64,000 nt of DNA. Source: Rhodospirillales bacterium (GTDB lineage Bacteria; Pseudomonadota; Alphaproteobacteria; Rhodospirillales; UBA2165). The stretch spans positions 1-64,000 of the forward strand of contig JAJDXO010000057.1 of assembly GCA_022823235.1 (NCBI GenBank). Direction: 5' to 3'. A model generated the notes under the pieces. That model did no database searches. It worked only from the letters and a program-made list of their open reading frames with translations, and was not told the origin of the DNA. This document shows, in pieces, positions 7,494-17,085 of the stretch. Both the position numbers and the translations under genes were made by a program. Positions within the stretch are counted from its first letter, which is position 1; every line of letters begins with the position of its first letter.

Positions 7494-9329
7494 CTATTTG
7501 CCGGTACCGGAAAGCCGGGAAATGGCCGCCGCCTGCAGGCCGGCAAGGACCGCCTTGACCTGGGTGTGGCCGCGCGCCGCCTCGATCCAATCCGCCGCCG
7601 CCTCGCGGGCCGGCCCGTCCAGGGTTTCCAACTCCTTGACGGCGCCGGCGAAATTCCCGGCCTTCACCCGGACCTCGGCCCGCGCCACGACGGCCTCGAC
7701 CCCGGACCCCTCCAGTTGATCCGTCCGGCGCCAGCGGATCGGGGCCGTCAGCCGGGCGATGGTCCTATCCACCCACCCGCCTTCCTCCCGGATCACCCCG
7801 GCCCGGACAATGCCGCCCGCCGCCCGGTCGAAGGCGGATTTGAGGCCGGCCTCGGACGCGACCCCCGCCGGCGCCAGTTCGGCGAGCCGCCCGGCGGCAT
7901 CGGGGGCAAGAAACGTCTCGTCGGCCACCCCCCGGAGCGCGGCGAGTTCGGTGACGAAGCTTCGCCCGTCCAGGACCGCCTCGCGGAGCTGGCCCAATGC
8001 CAGGAGCGCGGTCCGCCCGCGGGCGCCGTCGGCATCCGCCTCCGGCACCTGGGCGGCCAGTTCGGCGACCTGCCTGGAGAGCTGAGCGACGGTGTCCGAG
8101 GTTTCCGCGGCCGAACCCGTGGCGGTCTTCTCGAGCGCATCGATCCGGTCCGACAAGCGCCGCAGAACCCCCTCGGCCTCGGCTGGGGTCAGGTCCGCAT
8201 TGAGGGCGCCGACCGTTCGCCGGGTGGCGTCGACGGACCCCTCCACCGCGGAGAGACGCGCGAGGGCGTCATCGAGCTGTACCTTGAGACGGTTGCGTTC
8301 GGCGGCCAGGGCCTCGAGACGGGGAACGATGTCGTCGCTCGACGCCTTTTCCAGTTCGGCGACCCGGGCGGCGAGCGCCGTCACCCGCGCCCGTGTCTCG
8401 GCGTCGGTTCCCAGTCCCGGAAAGAACACCCGAGCCCGGTCGATCCAAAACGGGCTTAACGCCCCGACCACGGCCGCGATGATGACGACCCCGGCGGCAT
8501 AGGTCATGATCTTCGACAGGCGGCCGAAGGTTTCCGGGGGACGATCGGCGGCGGCCGGCGCGCCGTCCGGCGTTGCATCGCCCTCCGTCGCCGGCGGCGG
8601 CGCGTCCGCGGGCGGCGGAGCGCCGGCGGCGGCGATGAGGCCCAGCAAACTCTCCTGGTCGGGCCGCGGCGCGACCCGCACGTCCCGCCAGGTCAGTTCG
8701 GATGCCGCCTCGCCCACCGCCCGGCTGAGACACAATGCATCCAGCTCGCGGGCGGCCCGGACCAGCCTGGCCTTGCGCATCAGTTCGATACAGGTCTCGG
8801 CCGACCGGGGAGAAAAAAAGACCACCGCGTCGATGTCGCCGTCCTTGAGGGCGGCAACCGTCGCCGCCGTCAGCCCCTTGACCGGAACCGCCCGGTACAA
8901 CACCGCCCGGCGGTAGCCGTAGCCGGCGGATTCGAGCGTTCCGCCCAGATCGCCGGCGACCTCGGATCCGGCGACATGAAGCAGCGCCCCGGCATCGTGA
9001 GGCACCCGGTCCTTGACCAGTTCGGCCAACTGGTCGACCCCGCCGTCCGCCGAATGCACCTGCTCGAACCCCGCGTCGCGCGCCGCCGACGCCGTCGCGT
9101 CGCCAACGGCGTAGACCGGCAGCTCCCGGGAAACATCCCGGCGGGACAATGCCCGGGCCCCGTTGGCGCTGGTCAGCAGAAAGGCGTGAACGCCGGACAA
9201 ATCCAGCGCCGCCGTATCCATGAATTCGACGTGGAACAGCGGCTCCAGCACCACCTCGCAGCCGCGCGCCGTCAGCGCCTCGGCGAGCCCGGCGGCGTCT
9301 TCCCTGGGACGTGTGACGAGCACCCGCAT
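7494..9329 (-). CDS. hemD: Fusion of uroporphyrinogen-III synthase (HemD) and Mic60/mitofilin-like protein
   Basis: Residues 1-230 form a HemD domain (RVLVTRPRE start, LTSANGARAL, YAVGDATA, VVFFSPRSAET), which cyclises hydroxymethylbilane to uroporphyrinogen III. An Ala/Pro-rich linker runs from about 235 to 266. A transmembrane helix follows at about 274-292 (IMTYAAGVVIIAAVVGALSP), then a long coiled coil at about 310-425. The C-terminal region at about 438-600 carries the mitofilin-like pattern ALLALGQLREAVLDGRSFVTEL and a late conserved Trp581. Alphaproteobacterial Mic60 is known to lie beside hem genes; here it is one continuous 611-residue frame with no stop at the boundary. The start is 2 bases after hemC stops. 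The Mic60 part probably sits in the periplasm, shaping inner membrane, with HemD cytoplasmic (inference). Confidence 0.88.
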   Translation of the reverse strand: MRVLVTRPREDAAGLAEALTARGCEVVLEPLFHVEFMDTAALDLSGVHAFLLTSANGARALSRRDVSRELPVYAVGDATASAARDAGFEQVHSADGGVDQLAELVKDRVPHDAGALLHVAGSEVAGDLGGTLESAGYGYRRAVLYRAVPVKGLTAATVAALKDGDIDAVVFFSPRSAETCIELMRKARLVRAARELDALCLSRAVGEAASELTWRDVRVAPRPDQESLLGLIAAAGAPPPADAPPPATEGDATPDGAPAAADRPPETFGRLSKIMTYAAGVVIIAAVVGALSPFWIDRARVFFPGLGTDAETRARVTALAARVAELEKASSDDIVPRLEALAAERNRLKVQLDDALARLSAVEGSVDATRRTVGALNADLTPAEAEGVLRRLSDRIDALEKTATGSAAETSDTVAQLSRQVAELAAQVPEADADGARGRTALLALGQLREAVLDGRSFVTELAALRGVADETFLAPDAAGRLAELAPAGVASEAGLKSAFDRAAGGIVRAGVIREEGGWVDRTIARLTAPIRWRRTDQLEGSGVEAVVARAEVRVKAGNFAGAVKELETLDGPAREAAADWIEAARGHTQVKAVLAGLQAAAISRLSGTGK

Positions 9330-9331
9330 GG

Positions 9332-10327
9332 CTAGGACCGTTCGCGCTCCAAATCAGGGTGAACCGCCATGACCCGTTCCTGCGATTCGGTGATGGCCGT
9401 CACCAGCGCCGGGCTGGCTTTGGCGAACAGCGTCCGGGCCAGGCCGGCCCCGATCCGCTCGGCCCCGGCCGCGGGGCCGGAGGCCTCGTCGGCGACCATT
9501 TCGGATCCGTCCGGGCGGGCAATCATGCCCTTCAGGGTCAATTCGCCCGACGGACCGATGGCCGCATGTCCGGCGATGGGGGTCCGGCAGGACCCGTTGA
9601 GCGCCGCCAGCATCGCCCGTTCCGCCATGACGCACGCCGTTACCTCGGCCTCGGCCAAGGTCTCCAGCAGCGTCTCGGCCCGCAGGTCGTCTGTCCTGCA
9701 GGTTGCGCATAATGCTCCCTGTCCCACGGCCGGCAGCATATCATGAACCGGAACGGCTTGGGTGATGACGGCCTCTTTCCCAAGGCGCCGGAGCCCGGCG
9801 ACCGCCAGGAACGTCGCATCGACCTCGCCGGCATCCAGCTTCTTCAGCCGCGTATCCACATTGCCGCGCAGCGGGACCACGCTGAGGTCCGGGCGGGCCC
9901 GGCGCACCTGGGCCGAGCGGCGAAGCGACGCGGTTCCCACCCGGGCGCCGGCGGGCAGCCCGGCGATGTCCTTCGATTTATTGCTGATGAAGGCGTCCCG
10001 GGGATCCTCCCGGGGCATGACGGCGTGCGCGGCGATACCGTCGGGCAGCACGGTCGGCATGTCTTTCATCGAATGAACGGCGATATCGATCCGGCCATCA
10101 AGCATGGCCTCGTCGAGTTCCTTGGTGAACAGGCCCTTGCCGCCGAGGTCGGAAAGCAATTCATGCCGGACCCGGTCGCCGGTCGTCGAGATGACGATGG
10201 TCTCAACGGCGCGGGGTTCTCCCAGGCGGGGGTGAAGTTCGGTCAGGCGGGCGATGACCTGCCCGGTCTGAGCCAGCGCCAGCGGGCTTCCCCGGGTCCC
10301 GATGCGGAGGGCGGAATGTGCCGACAT
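9332..10327 (-). CDS. hemC: Hydroxymethylbilane synthase (porphobilinogen deaminase)
   Basis: Polymerises four porphobilinogens to hydroxymethylbilane in the tetrapyrrole pathway. Visible signatures are RIGTRGSPLALAQT at the N-terminus, GDRVRHELLSDLGGKGLFTKELDEAML, the HSMKDMPT segment with a substrate-binding region, GTASLRRSAQ, and the dipyrromethane cofactor Cys247 in GSCRTP. The ATG at 10327 gives 331 residues, slightly longer than the E. coli enzyme. The frame extends upstream to 10789 only as a shadow of tsaD on the other strand. It is first gene of the hemC-hemD-hemY operon and divergent from tsaD, 82 bases away, an arrangement common in alphaproteobacteria. Confidence 0.96.
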   Translation of the reverse strand: MSAHSALRIGTRGSPLALAQTGQVIARLTELHPRLGEPRAVETIVISTTGDRVRHELLSDLGGKGLFTKELDEAMLDGRIDIAVHSMKDMPTVLPDGIAAHAVMPREDPRDAFISNKSKDIAGLPAGARVGTASLRRSAQVRRARPDLSVVPLRGNVDTRLKKLDAGEVDATFLAVAGLRRLGKEAVITQAVPVHDMLPAVGQGALCATCRTDDLRAETLLETLAEAEVTACVMAERAMLAALNGSCRTPIAGHAAIGPSGELTLKGMIARPDGSEMVADEASGPAAGAERIGAGLARTLFAKASPALVTAITESQERVMAVHPDLERERS

Positions 10328-10409
10328 GTTCTCGGTTTTACTGGATTTCGGGTGCAGAAGGCCATAAAGGGTTATTGGCGTCAAGGAAACGGCAAACCGC
10401 ACGGCTGCA

Positions 10410-11480
10410 ATGATAATTTTGGGCATCGAAACCAGCTGCGACGAGACCTCGGCGGCGGTCGTCGACGATTCGGCGGGCGCGGCTTCGGCGCGAATCCGAA
10501 GCAACGTCGTCAAATCGCAGATCGACGAGCACCGTCCATTCGGCGGCATCGTCCCCGAGGTCGCGGCGCGGGCCCACCTGCGGCACCTGGACGGGCTGAT
10601 CGAGCGGGCCATGGCGGAGGCGGGCGCCGATTGGACCGACCTCGACGGGGTCGCGGCGACCGGCGGGCCCGGATTGATCGGCGGCGTCATCGTCGGCGTC
10701 ATGTCCGGCAAGGCCATCGCCGCGGTGCACAACCTGCCGTTCCTGGCGGTGAACCATCTGGAGGGGCATGCGCTTACCGCGCGGCTCACCGACGATTTGG
10801 AATTTCCCTACCTCCTGCTCCTAGTGTCGGGCGGCCATTGCCAGTTGCTGGCGGTCGAAGGCGTCGGCGCCTACCGGCGCCTCGGCACCACCATCGACGA
10901 CGCCATCGGCGAGGCATTCGACAAGGTCGCCAAGATGCTGGGGCTCGGTTATCCCGGCGGTCCCCGGGTCGAGGCACGGGCGCGGAACGGCGATCCGGAC
11001 CGGTTCAGGCTGCCCCGGCCCATGAAGGGCCGGGAGGGGTGCCATTTCTCCTTCTCCGGCCTGAAGACGGCGGTCCGTCACGCCATCGACGGTCTCGGCC
11101 GCGCGCCCACCGAAACCGACATCGCCGATTTGTGCGCCGGGTTCCAGACGGCGGCGGGCGAAGCCATCGTCGACCGGAGCGCAAACGCCATGGAAACGTT
11201 CCGCGGCCTGCACCCCGGCGCGAACGATCTGGTGGTCGCGGGCGGCGTCGCCGCCAACGGCGCCCTTCGCATGATGCTGAAGGATTTGTGCGACGAAAAA
11301 GGCTTCCGGCCGACCGCGCCGGAGCCCGCGCTGTGCACCGACAACGGCGCGATGATCGCCTGGGCCGGGCTGGAGCGTCTGCGGGCGGGCCGCACCGATA
11401 CGCTCGACTTCGCGCCCCGGCCGCGCTGGCCGCTTGACCCGGACGCGCCGGCCGTGGCCTATGCTGGGGTCAAGGCCTAA
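10410..11480 (+). CDS. tsaD: tRNA N6-adenosine threonylcarbamoyltransferase TsaD
   Basis: Transfers the threonylcarbamoyl group from TC-AMP to A37 of ANN-decoding tRNAs, working with TsaB and TsaE (not in the window). The family start [14 protein letters not shown], the metal-binding HLEGH motif (His116, His120), LLVSGGH and the ASKH-fold C-terminal [13 protein letters not shown] are all visible. The 356-residue length is normal. It is divergent from hemC and followed 52 bases later by gpsA on the same strand. Confidence 0.97.
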   Translation: MIILGIETSCDETSAAVVDDSAGAASARIRSNVVKSQIDEHRPFGGIVPEVAARAHLRHLDGLIERAMAEAGADWTDLDGVAATGGPGLIGGVIVGVMSGKAIAAVHNLPFLAVNHLEGHALTARLTDDLEFPYLLLLVSGGHCQLLAVEGVGAYRRLGTTIDDAIGEAFDKVAKMLGLGYPGGPRVEARARNGDPDRFRLPRPMKGREGCHFSFSGLKTAVRHAIDGLGRAPTETDIADLCAGFQTAAGEAIVDRSANAMETFRGLHPGANDLVVAGGVAANGALRMMLKDLCDEKGFRPTAPEPALCTDNGAMIAWAGLERLRAGRTDTLDFAPRPRWPLDPDAPAVAYAGVKA

Positions 11481-11532
11481 GCGGGCCTGAGCGCGGCGGA
11501 CACCGGGCGGACACAGACATGCGGGGACAACC

Positions 11533-12525
11533 ATGACCAAGATCGGCGTATTGGGCGGCGGCGCCTGGGGAACGGCGCTGGCCGCGGCGGCGTGCCGGGC
11601 CGGGGCCGAGGTGCTGATCCAGGCCCGCGAGCCGGAAGTGGTCGAGGCGATCAACACCGGCCACGTCAATTCGCTGTTTCTCCCGGGCGCCGAACTCGAT
11701 CCCGGGATCCGCGCCACCACGGCGGTCACCGAGGCCGTCGATGCGGATGTCGTCCTGGCGGTCACCCCGGCTCAGCACCTTCGGGCGGCCTTGGAGGGCC
11801 TGGCCGGTCAATGGCCCAGGGACGTGCCCGCCGTAATCTGCTCCAAGGGCATCGAGCAGGAGACCTGTGCGCTGATGAGCGAAATCGCCGCCGAAGCCCT
11901 GCCCGAAGCCCCTGTCGCCGTTCTGTCGGGCCCCACCTTCGCCATCGAAGTGGCCCTCGATCAGCCGACGGCGGTGACCGTCGCCTCGCATGTGCCCGAG
12001 GTGAACGACCGCGTCATCCCGGCGCTGTCGTCGTCCCGGTTCCGCATTTACGGCTCCGATGATGTCATCGGCGCCCAGATCGGCGGGGCGGTGAAGAACG
12101 TGCTCGCCATCGCCTGCGGTATCGTCGAGGGGCGGAAGCTGGGCGACAACACGCGCGCCGCGCTGATCACCCGGGGTCTCGCCGAGATCGTCCGTCTGGG
12201 CGCCGCCAAGGGCGCCCGGCCGGAGACTCTTTCGGGCCTGTCGGGCCTCGGCGATTTGACTCTCACCTGCAACGCCATGCAGTCGCGCAATTTCTCATTG
12301 GGCGTCGCCCTCGGTGAAGGCCGGAGCCTGGACGAGATCGTCGGCAGCCGAAACTCCATTGCCGAAGGGGTGTTCACCGCCTCTTCGGTCACCGAACTCG
12401 CTCGCCGTCTCGACGTCGAGGTGCCGATTTGCACGGCTGTGGACGGCGTGATAAATCACTTCGCCGCCATCGATGCGACCATCGACGGCCTGCTGTCCCG
12501 CCCATTGAAGGACGAAACCGACTAA
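11533..12525 (+). CDS. gpsA: NAD(P)-dependent glycerol-3-phosphate dehydrogenase
   Basis: Reduces dihydroxyacetone phosphate to sn-glycerol 3-phosphate, the backbone of phospholipids. The Rossmann motif GVLGGGAWGTALA is at residues 5-17. The substrate-binding segment CSKGIEQET, SGPTFAIEV, the catalytic region GGAVKNVLAIACGIVEG with its lysine, the NTRAALITRGLAEI signature and the SGLGDLTLTC loop all match GpsA. The 330-residue length is standard. It is preceded by an AACC-ATG context and sits in a co-directional run from tsaD to acs. Confidence 0.97.
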   Translation: MTKIGVLGGGAWGTALAAAACRAGAEVLIQAREPEVVEAINTGHVNSLFLPGAELDPGIRATTAVTEAVDADVVLAVTPAQHLRAALEGLAGQWPRDVPAVICSKGIEQETCALMSEIAAEALPEAPVAVLSGPTFAIEVALDQPTAVTVASHVPEVNDRVIPALSSSRFRIYGSDDVIGAQIGGAVKNVLAIACGIVEGRKLGDNTRAALITRGLAEIVRLGAAKGARPETLSGLSGLGDLTLTCNAMQSRNFSLGVALGEGRSLDEIVGSRNSIAEGVFTASSVTELARRLDVEVPICTAVDGVINHFAAIDATIDGLLSRPLKDETD

Positions 12526-12548
12526 CGCCATCGCCGGGGAGCGTTCAC

Positions 12549-12833
12549 ATGTATTTTCACATTCGCTGCGTCGACAAACCGGATTCCGGCGGCCTCAGGG
12601 CCGCCACCCGGGACGAACACCTCGCCTACCTCGAAGGCTCGGGCGTCAAGGTGGCTTTCGCCGGCCCGACCACCGACGAGGCGGACGAGGTCGTGACCGG
12701 CAGCATACTGGTCATCCAGGCGGACGACCGCGCCGCGGCGGAGGCCTGGGCGGCCGGCGATCCCTATGCCAAGGCGGGACTGTTTTCCTCGACCACCGTC
12801 ACGCCGGTCCGCAACACCATCCCCGGGGACTGA
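12549..12833 (+). CDS. YCII-domain protein (first of a tandem pair)
   Basis: Small 94-residue ferredoxin-like-fold protein of the YCII family. It starts MYFHIRCVDKPDS and has the conserved HLAYLEG region, the Asp-rich turn and the typical AAAEAWAAGDPYAKAGLF ending. The ATG at 12549 follows GGGGAGCGTTCAC. The upstream frame to 12429 overlaps gpsA and is not needed. YCII proteins may be small enzymes or dehalogenase-like, but a function is not established here. The next gene is a paralogue, 16 bases downstream. Confidence 0.82.
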   Translation: MYFHIRCVDKPDSGGLRAATRDEHLAYLEGSGVKVAFAGPTTDEADEVVTGSILVIQADDRAAAEAWAAGDPYAKAGLFSSTTVTPVRNTIPGD

Positions 12834-12849
12834 CCGCCGGGCGCCGCGG

Positions 12850-13155
12850 ATGCTGTTCTTCATCTATAGGGTGGACAAGCCCGGCTCCCGGGACCTCCGC
12901 GAATCCACGCGGCCGGCGCACCTGGACTATGCCCGCGGCCTGGGCGGGCGGCTTCGCCTCGCCGGACCGACCCTGGATGAAGACGGCGGCCACATGACCG
13001 CCAGCGTGTTCATTCTCGAAGCCGCCGACCGCGCCGAGGCCGAGGCGCTGACCGCCGAGGACCCCTACGAGAAGGCCGGGCTGTTTGAAACCAAGATCGT
13101 GCGGCCGTTCATGGAGGTCCCGCCCTGGGACCTGAAACCCGCCCCCGGGAACTAG
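12850..13155 (+). CDS. YCII-domain protein (second of a tandem pair)
   Basis: 101-residue YCII family protein with the same plan as its upstream neighbour: MLFFIYRVDKPGSRDLRESTRPAHLDY, LRLAGPTLDEDGG, and RAEAEALTAEDPYEKAGLFETKIVRPF. The shared GDPY/EDPY-xKAGLF ending shows the pair arose by duplication and has since diverged. ATG at 12850. It is followed after 20 bases by the EVE-domain gene, and YCII-EVE neighbourhoods next to gpsA are common in alphaproteobacteria (from memory). Function unknown. Confidence 0.82.
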   Translation: MLFFIYRVDKPGSRDLRESTRPAHLDYARGLGGRLRLAGPTLDEDGGHMTASVFILEAADRAEAEALTAEDPYEKAGLFETKIVRPFMEVPPWDLKPAPGN

Positions 13156-13175
13156 ACAAGCATAGGAGATTCGCC

Positions 13176-13589
13176 ATGGCTTATTGGCTCGTCAAATCCG
13201 AACCCGGCGCCTGGTCGTGGGACGACCACGTCAAGGCGGGCGTCGCCGAATGGGACGGCGTCCGCAACCATCAGGCCAACAACAACATGAAGGAAATGAA
13301 GATCGGCGACAGGGCCTTCTTCTATCACTCCGTGGATGAGAAGCGGATCGTCGGCGTTCTCGAGGTGGCGAAGGAGCATTACCCCGATCATACGGATGAA
13401 TCGGGCAGGTTCGGCATGGTCGATTTCAAGGCCCTCATGCCCGTCGAGACCCCGGTCACCCTGGCCGAGATCAAGGCCGACGAGCGGCTTCAGGACCTGC
13501 TTCTGGTGCGTCAATCCCGGCTTTCGGTCGTACCCGTCTCCAGGGAGCACTGGAAGATCATCTGCGGCATGGCGGGCGTCAAGGCCTGA
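13176..13589 (+). CDS. EVE-domain protein (thymocyte nuclear protein 1-like)
   Basis: 137-residue single EVE domain of the PUA-like superfamily, which in characterised relatives binds modified bases in nucleic acid. Visible motifs are WLVKSEPGAWSWDD at the N-terminus, EWDGVRNHQANNNMKEMKIGDRAFFYHS, VGVLEVAKEHYPD and the C-terminal RQSRLSVVPVSREHWKII. A good ribosome-binding site (AGGAG) lies 8 bases before ATG 13176. No restriction or defence gene is nearby, so a housekeeping role is more likely than an antiphage one. Confidence 0.93.
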   Translation: MAYWLVKSEPGAWSWDDHVKAGVAEWDGVRNHQANNNMKEMKIGDRAFFYHSVDEKRIVGVLEVAKEHYPDHTDESGRFGMVDFKALMPVETPVTLAEIKADERLQDLLLVRQSRLSVVPVSREHWKIICGMAGVKA

Positions 13590-13606
13590 CGGGCCGCACC
13601 GGTTTC

Positions 13607-14125
13607 ATGTTCGAAGGCATCCGCAACGCCCTCAGGGACAGCATGCAGAACCATGCGCTGTCGTCGAGCCGCAAGGAGGTCCAGCGGTTCGTCGACGGGC
13701 TTGTCTCCATGGGCGATGAGGACCTCGGCATCATCGTCGCCGTCGCCACGGTTGTCCGGGTCAACATGGAGGATGAGGGATTCCTGCCGAAGAAACTGTT
13801 CTCCTCCAACCGGATGCCCGGCGCCTACGAACTCGGCCGGCATCAGATAGCGCTCAACAAGCTTGCCAAGGACTTCAACAAGCTCAAGCAGCCCACCGAC
13901 GCGGTGGCCGTGATCGCGCTGTCCTACAGCCTTCGCTGCCTCAACGTCGCCGAACTGCGCGACCTCGGGCGCGCGATTTGGGGCGAACTGGCGCGCGGCT
14001 TTCCCCATGTGGAGGACAAGCTGAAGGACGGCGAGAAACTCAAGGGCGAGAAATTTCCGGCGCGGGTCTGGGATGAATGGCGTCAAATACCCGCCGGCCT
14101 CGAGCCCGCGGAAACCGGGACATGA
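13607..14125 (+). CDS. Conserved hypothetical protein, cytoplasmic, helical
   Basis: 172 residues without signal peptide or membrane segment. Composition is charged and helical, with MFEGIRNALRDSMQNHALSS at the start and ALSYSLRCLNVAELRDLGRAIWGELARGF in the middle. I do not recognise a family. It starts 17 bases after the EVE gene and its stop overlaps the start of the Rieske gene by four bases (ATGA), so it is probably co-translated with its neighbours and real. Codon use matches the surrounding housekeeping genes. Confidence 0.72.
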   Translation: MFEGIRNALRDSMQNHALSSSRKEVQRFVDGLVSMGDEDLGIIVAVATVVRVNMEDEGFLPKKLFSSNRMPGAYELGRHQIALNKLAKDFNKLKQPTDAVAVIALSYSLRCLNVAELRDLGRAIWGELARGFPHVEDKLKDGEKLKGEKFPARVWDEWRQIPAGLEPAETGT

Positions 14126-14448
14126 CCCGGCTCTGCGCCCTCGACGATATCGAAGACACCGAAAGCGCCGGGATGACCGCTGAGATCGACGGCGCCGAAC
14201 GGCCGCTGATCCTGGTCCGCCGCGGCGGGCGGGTGTGGGCCTATGTCAATTCGTGCCCGCATATCGGCCTGCCGCTGGACTTCAAGCCGGGCTGGTTCCT
14301 GTCCCTCGACAGGAAATTCATCCACTGCGCCAATCACGGCGCCCTGTTCCGGATCGAGGACGGACTGTGCGTCGCCGGTCCCTGCGTCCGCCAGTGGCTG
14401 ACCGCGGTCCCGGTCGAGGTCCGGGACGGCGGGGTATTCCTTGCCTAG
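14122..14448 (+). CDS. Rieske [2Fe-2S] ferredoxin-like protein
   Basis: 108-residue small Rieske protein. The two cluster-binding boxes are clear: CPHIGLPLD near residue 50 and CANHGALF near 71, with the FRIEDGLCVAGPC segment after them. It lacks an oxygenase catalytic domain and a membrane anchor, so it is a soluble electron carrier of the NirD/BphF type; the partner is unknown. The ATG at 14122 overlaps the upstream stop as ATGA. Confidence 0.9.
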   Translation: MTRLCALDDIEDTESAGMTAEIDGAERPLILVRRGGRVWAYVNSCPHIGLPLDFKPGWFLSLDRKFIHCANHGALFRIEDGLCVAGPCVRQWLTAVPVEVRDGGVFLA

Positions 14449-14538
14449 CCCACGTCAATGTTGTCATCCCCGGCCGATTGTCGATAATTTGAAGCCGACG
14501 GCCCGATACCGAGCCGGCGCGCAAGGGAGGTCCGAGAG

Positions 14539-16476
<1,938 letters not shown>

Positions 16477-16479
<3 letters not shown>

Positions 16480-16740
16480 GGTCCGGACCCGATTGGGCCG
16501 CCATATGAGTGTTGCGGCGGTGAGGCATGAGATAATTTCGTCATGTAAGGTCAATTCGCTCCGAATTGACAGAGCCGGGCCCACCGGACCGGCTTCGCCG
16601 GCCGGAGGACAAGCCGCGTCCCGGCCATCCACGTGGATGCCCCGAACAAGTCGGGGCATGACGACTTGGTTTGTGTCATATATCCACTCGTCATACCCCG
16701 CTTTATGCGGGGTATCCAGATTTCCAATTCCTGAAACACG
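16477..16740. repeat. Intergenic palindromic repeat cluster after acs
   Basis: Non-coding block made of known-looking repeat parts. It begins at the acs stop with TAGGGTCCGGACCCGATTG. Then come GTCAATTCG-ctc-CGAATTGAC (16550-16570), ATGCCCCGA-acaag-TCGGGGCAT (16637-16659) and ATACCCCGC-tttat-GCGGGGTAT (16693-16715). Minus-strand translation gives the typical MPRLVRGIHV string that marks this alphaproteobacterial interspersed palindrome family. The same head and the GTCAATTCG palindrome recur at 18364-18498. Confidence 0.8.
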
Positions 16741-16796
16741 GAGACGGTGACACAGTGAAGGGGGAGGGAGTTGGTTTGGTTCCGGCCGGCGGGCGG

Positions 16797-16967
16797 CTAG
16801 AAATCGATGGCGCGGCCGTTTTTCTCCCAATCGCCGTAGCGGGTCGGGTCAAGGCCGTCCTTGCGGCCGCCGATTTCCTTGGGTCTTTTCGCCTCGTCCT
16901 TCTTGGCTTGCCCGCCGCCGTCGGGGGTCTTGGAAACCGTGTCCTTGTCGTTTGGTTTGCCGGCCAT
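16797..16967 (-). CDS. DUF1674 / SdhAF4-like small protein
   Basis: A 56-residue protein, easily missed because of its size. The C-terminus carries the diagnostic DUF1674 signature EIGGRKDGLDPTRYGDWEKNGRAIDF, read from 16875 down to 16800, with the near-invariant RYGDWE and GRAIDF. The N-terminal half is Lys/Asp-rich and disordered. The start ATG at 16967 is preceded by GAGGAG. The family includes SDHAF4, which helps flavinylated SdhA assemble into succinate dehydrogenase; the bacterial role is inferred. It is divergent from rsmB (119 bases), a neighbour often seen in alphaproteobacteria. Confidence 0.92.
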   Translation of the reverse strand: MAGKPNDKDTVSKTPDGGGQAKKDEAKRPKEIGGRKDGLDPTRYGDWEKNGRAIDF

Positions 16968-17085
16968 CTTCCGTTTTCTCCTCGCGTTCGGGCCAATCCC
17001 TAGCGGAACCCCGCCGCGCCGTCCACACCCTTAAATCTTCGTCATGGGCAATTGCGGCCGGCCGCCAAAGGCGTTAAGGGGTCTC

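Noticed and set aside
6168..8459. 763-codon plus-strand open frame opposite hemY and hemD
   Set aside because: Shadow of GC-rich genes: Arg/Gly/Pro-rich composition, no motif, and the minus-strand frames carry clear families.
13176..13589. EVE-domain gene considered as part of a modification-dependent defence system
   Set aside because: Stand-alone EVE protein in a housekeeping neighbourhood, without nuclease or McrBC-like partner.
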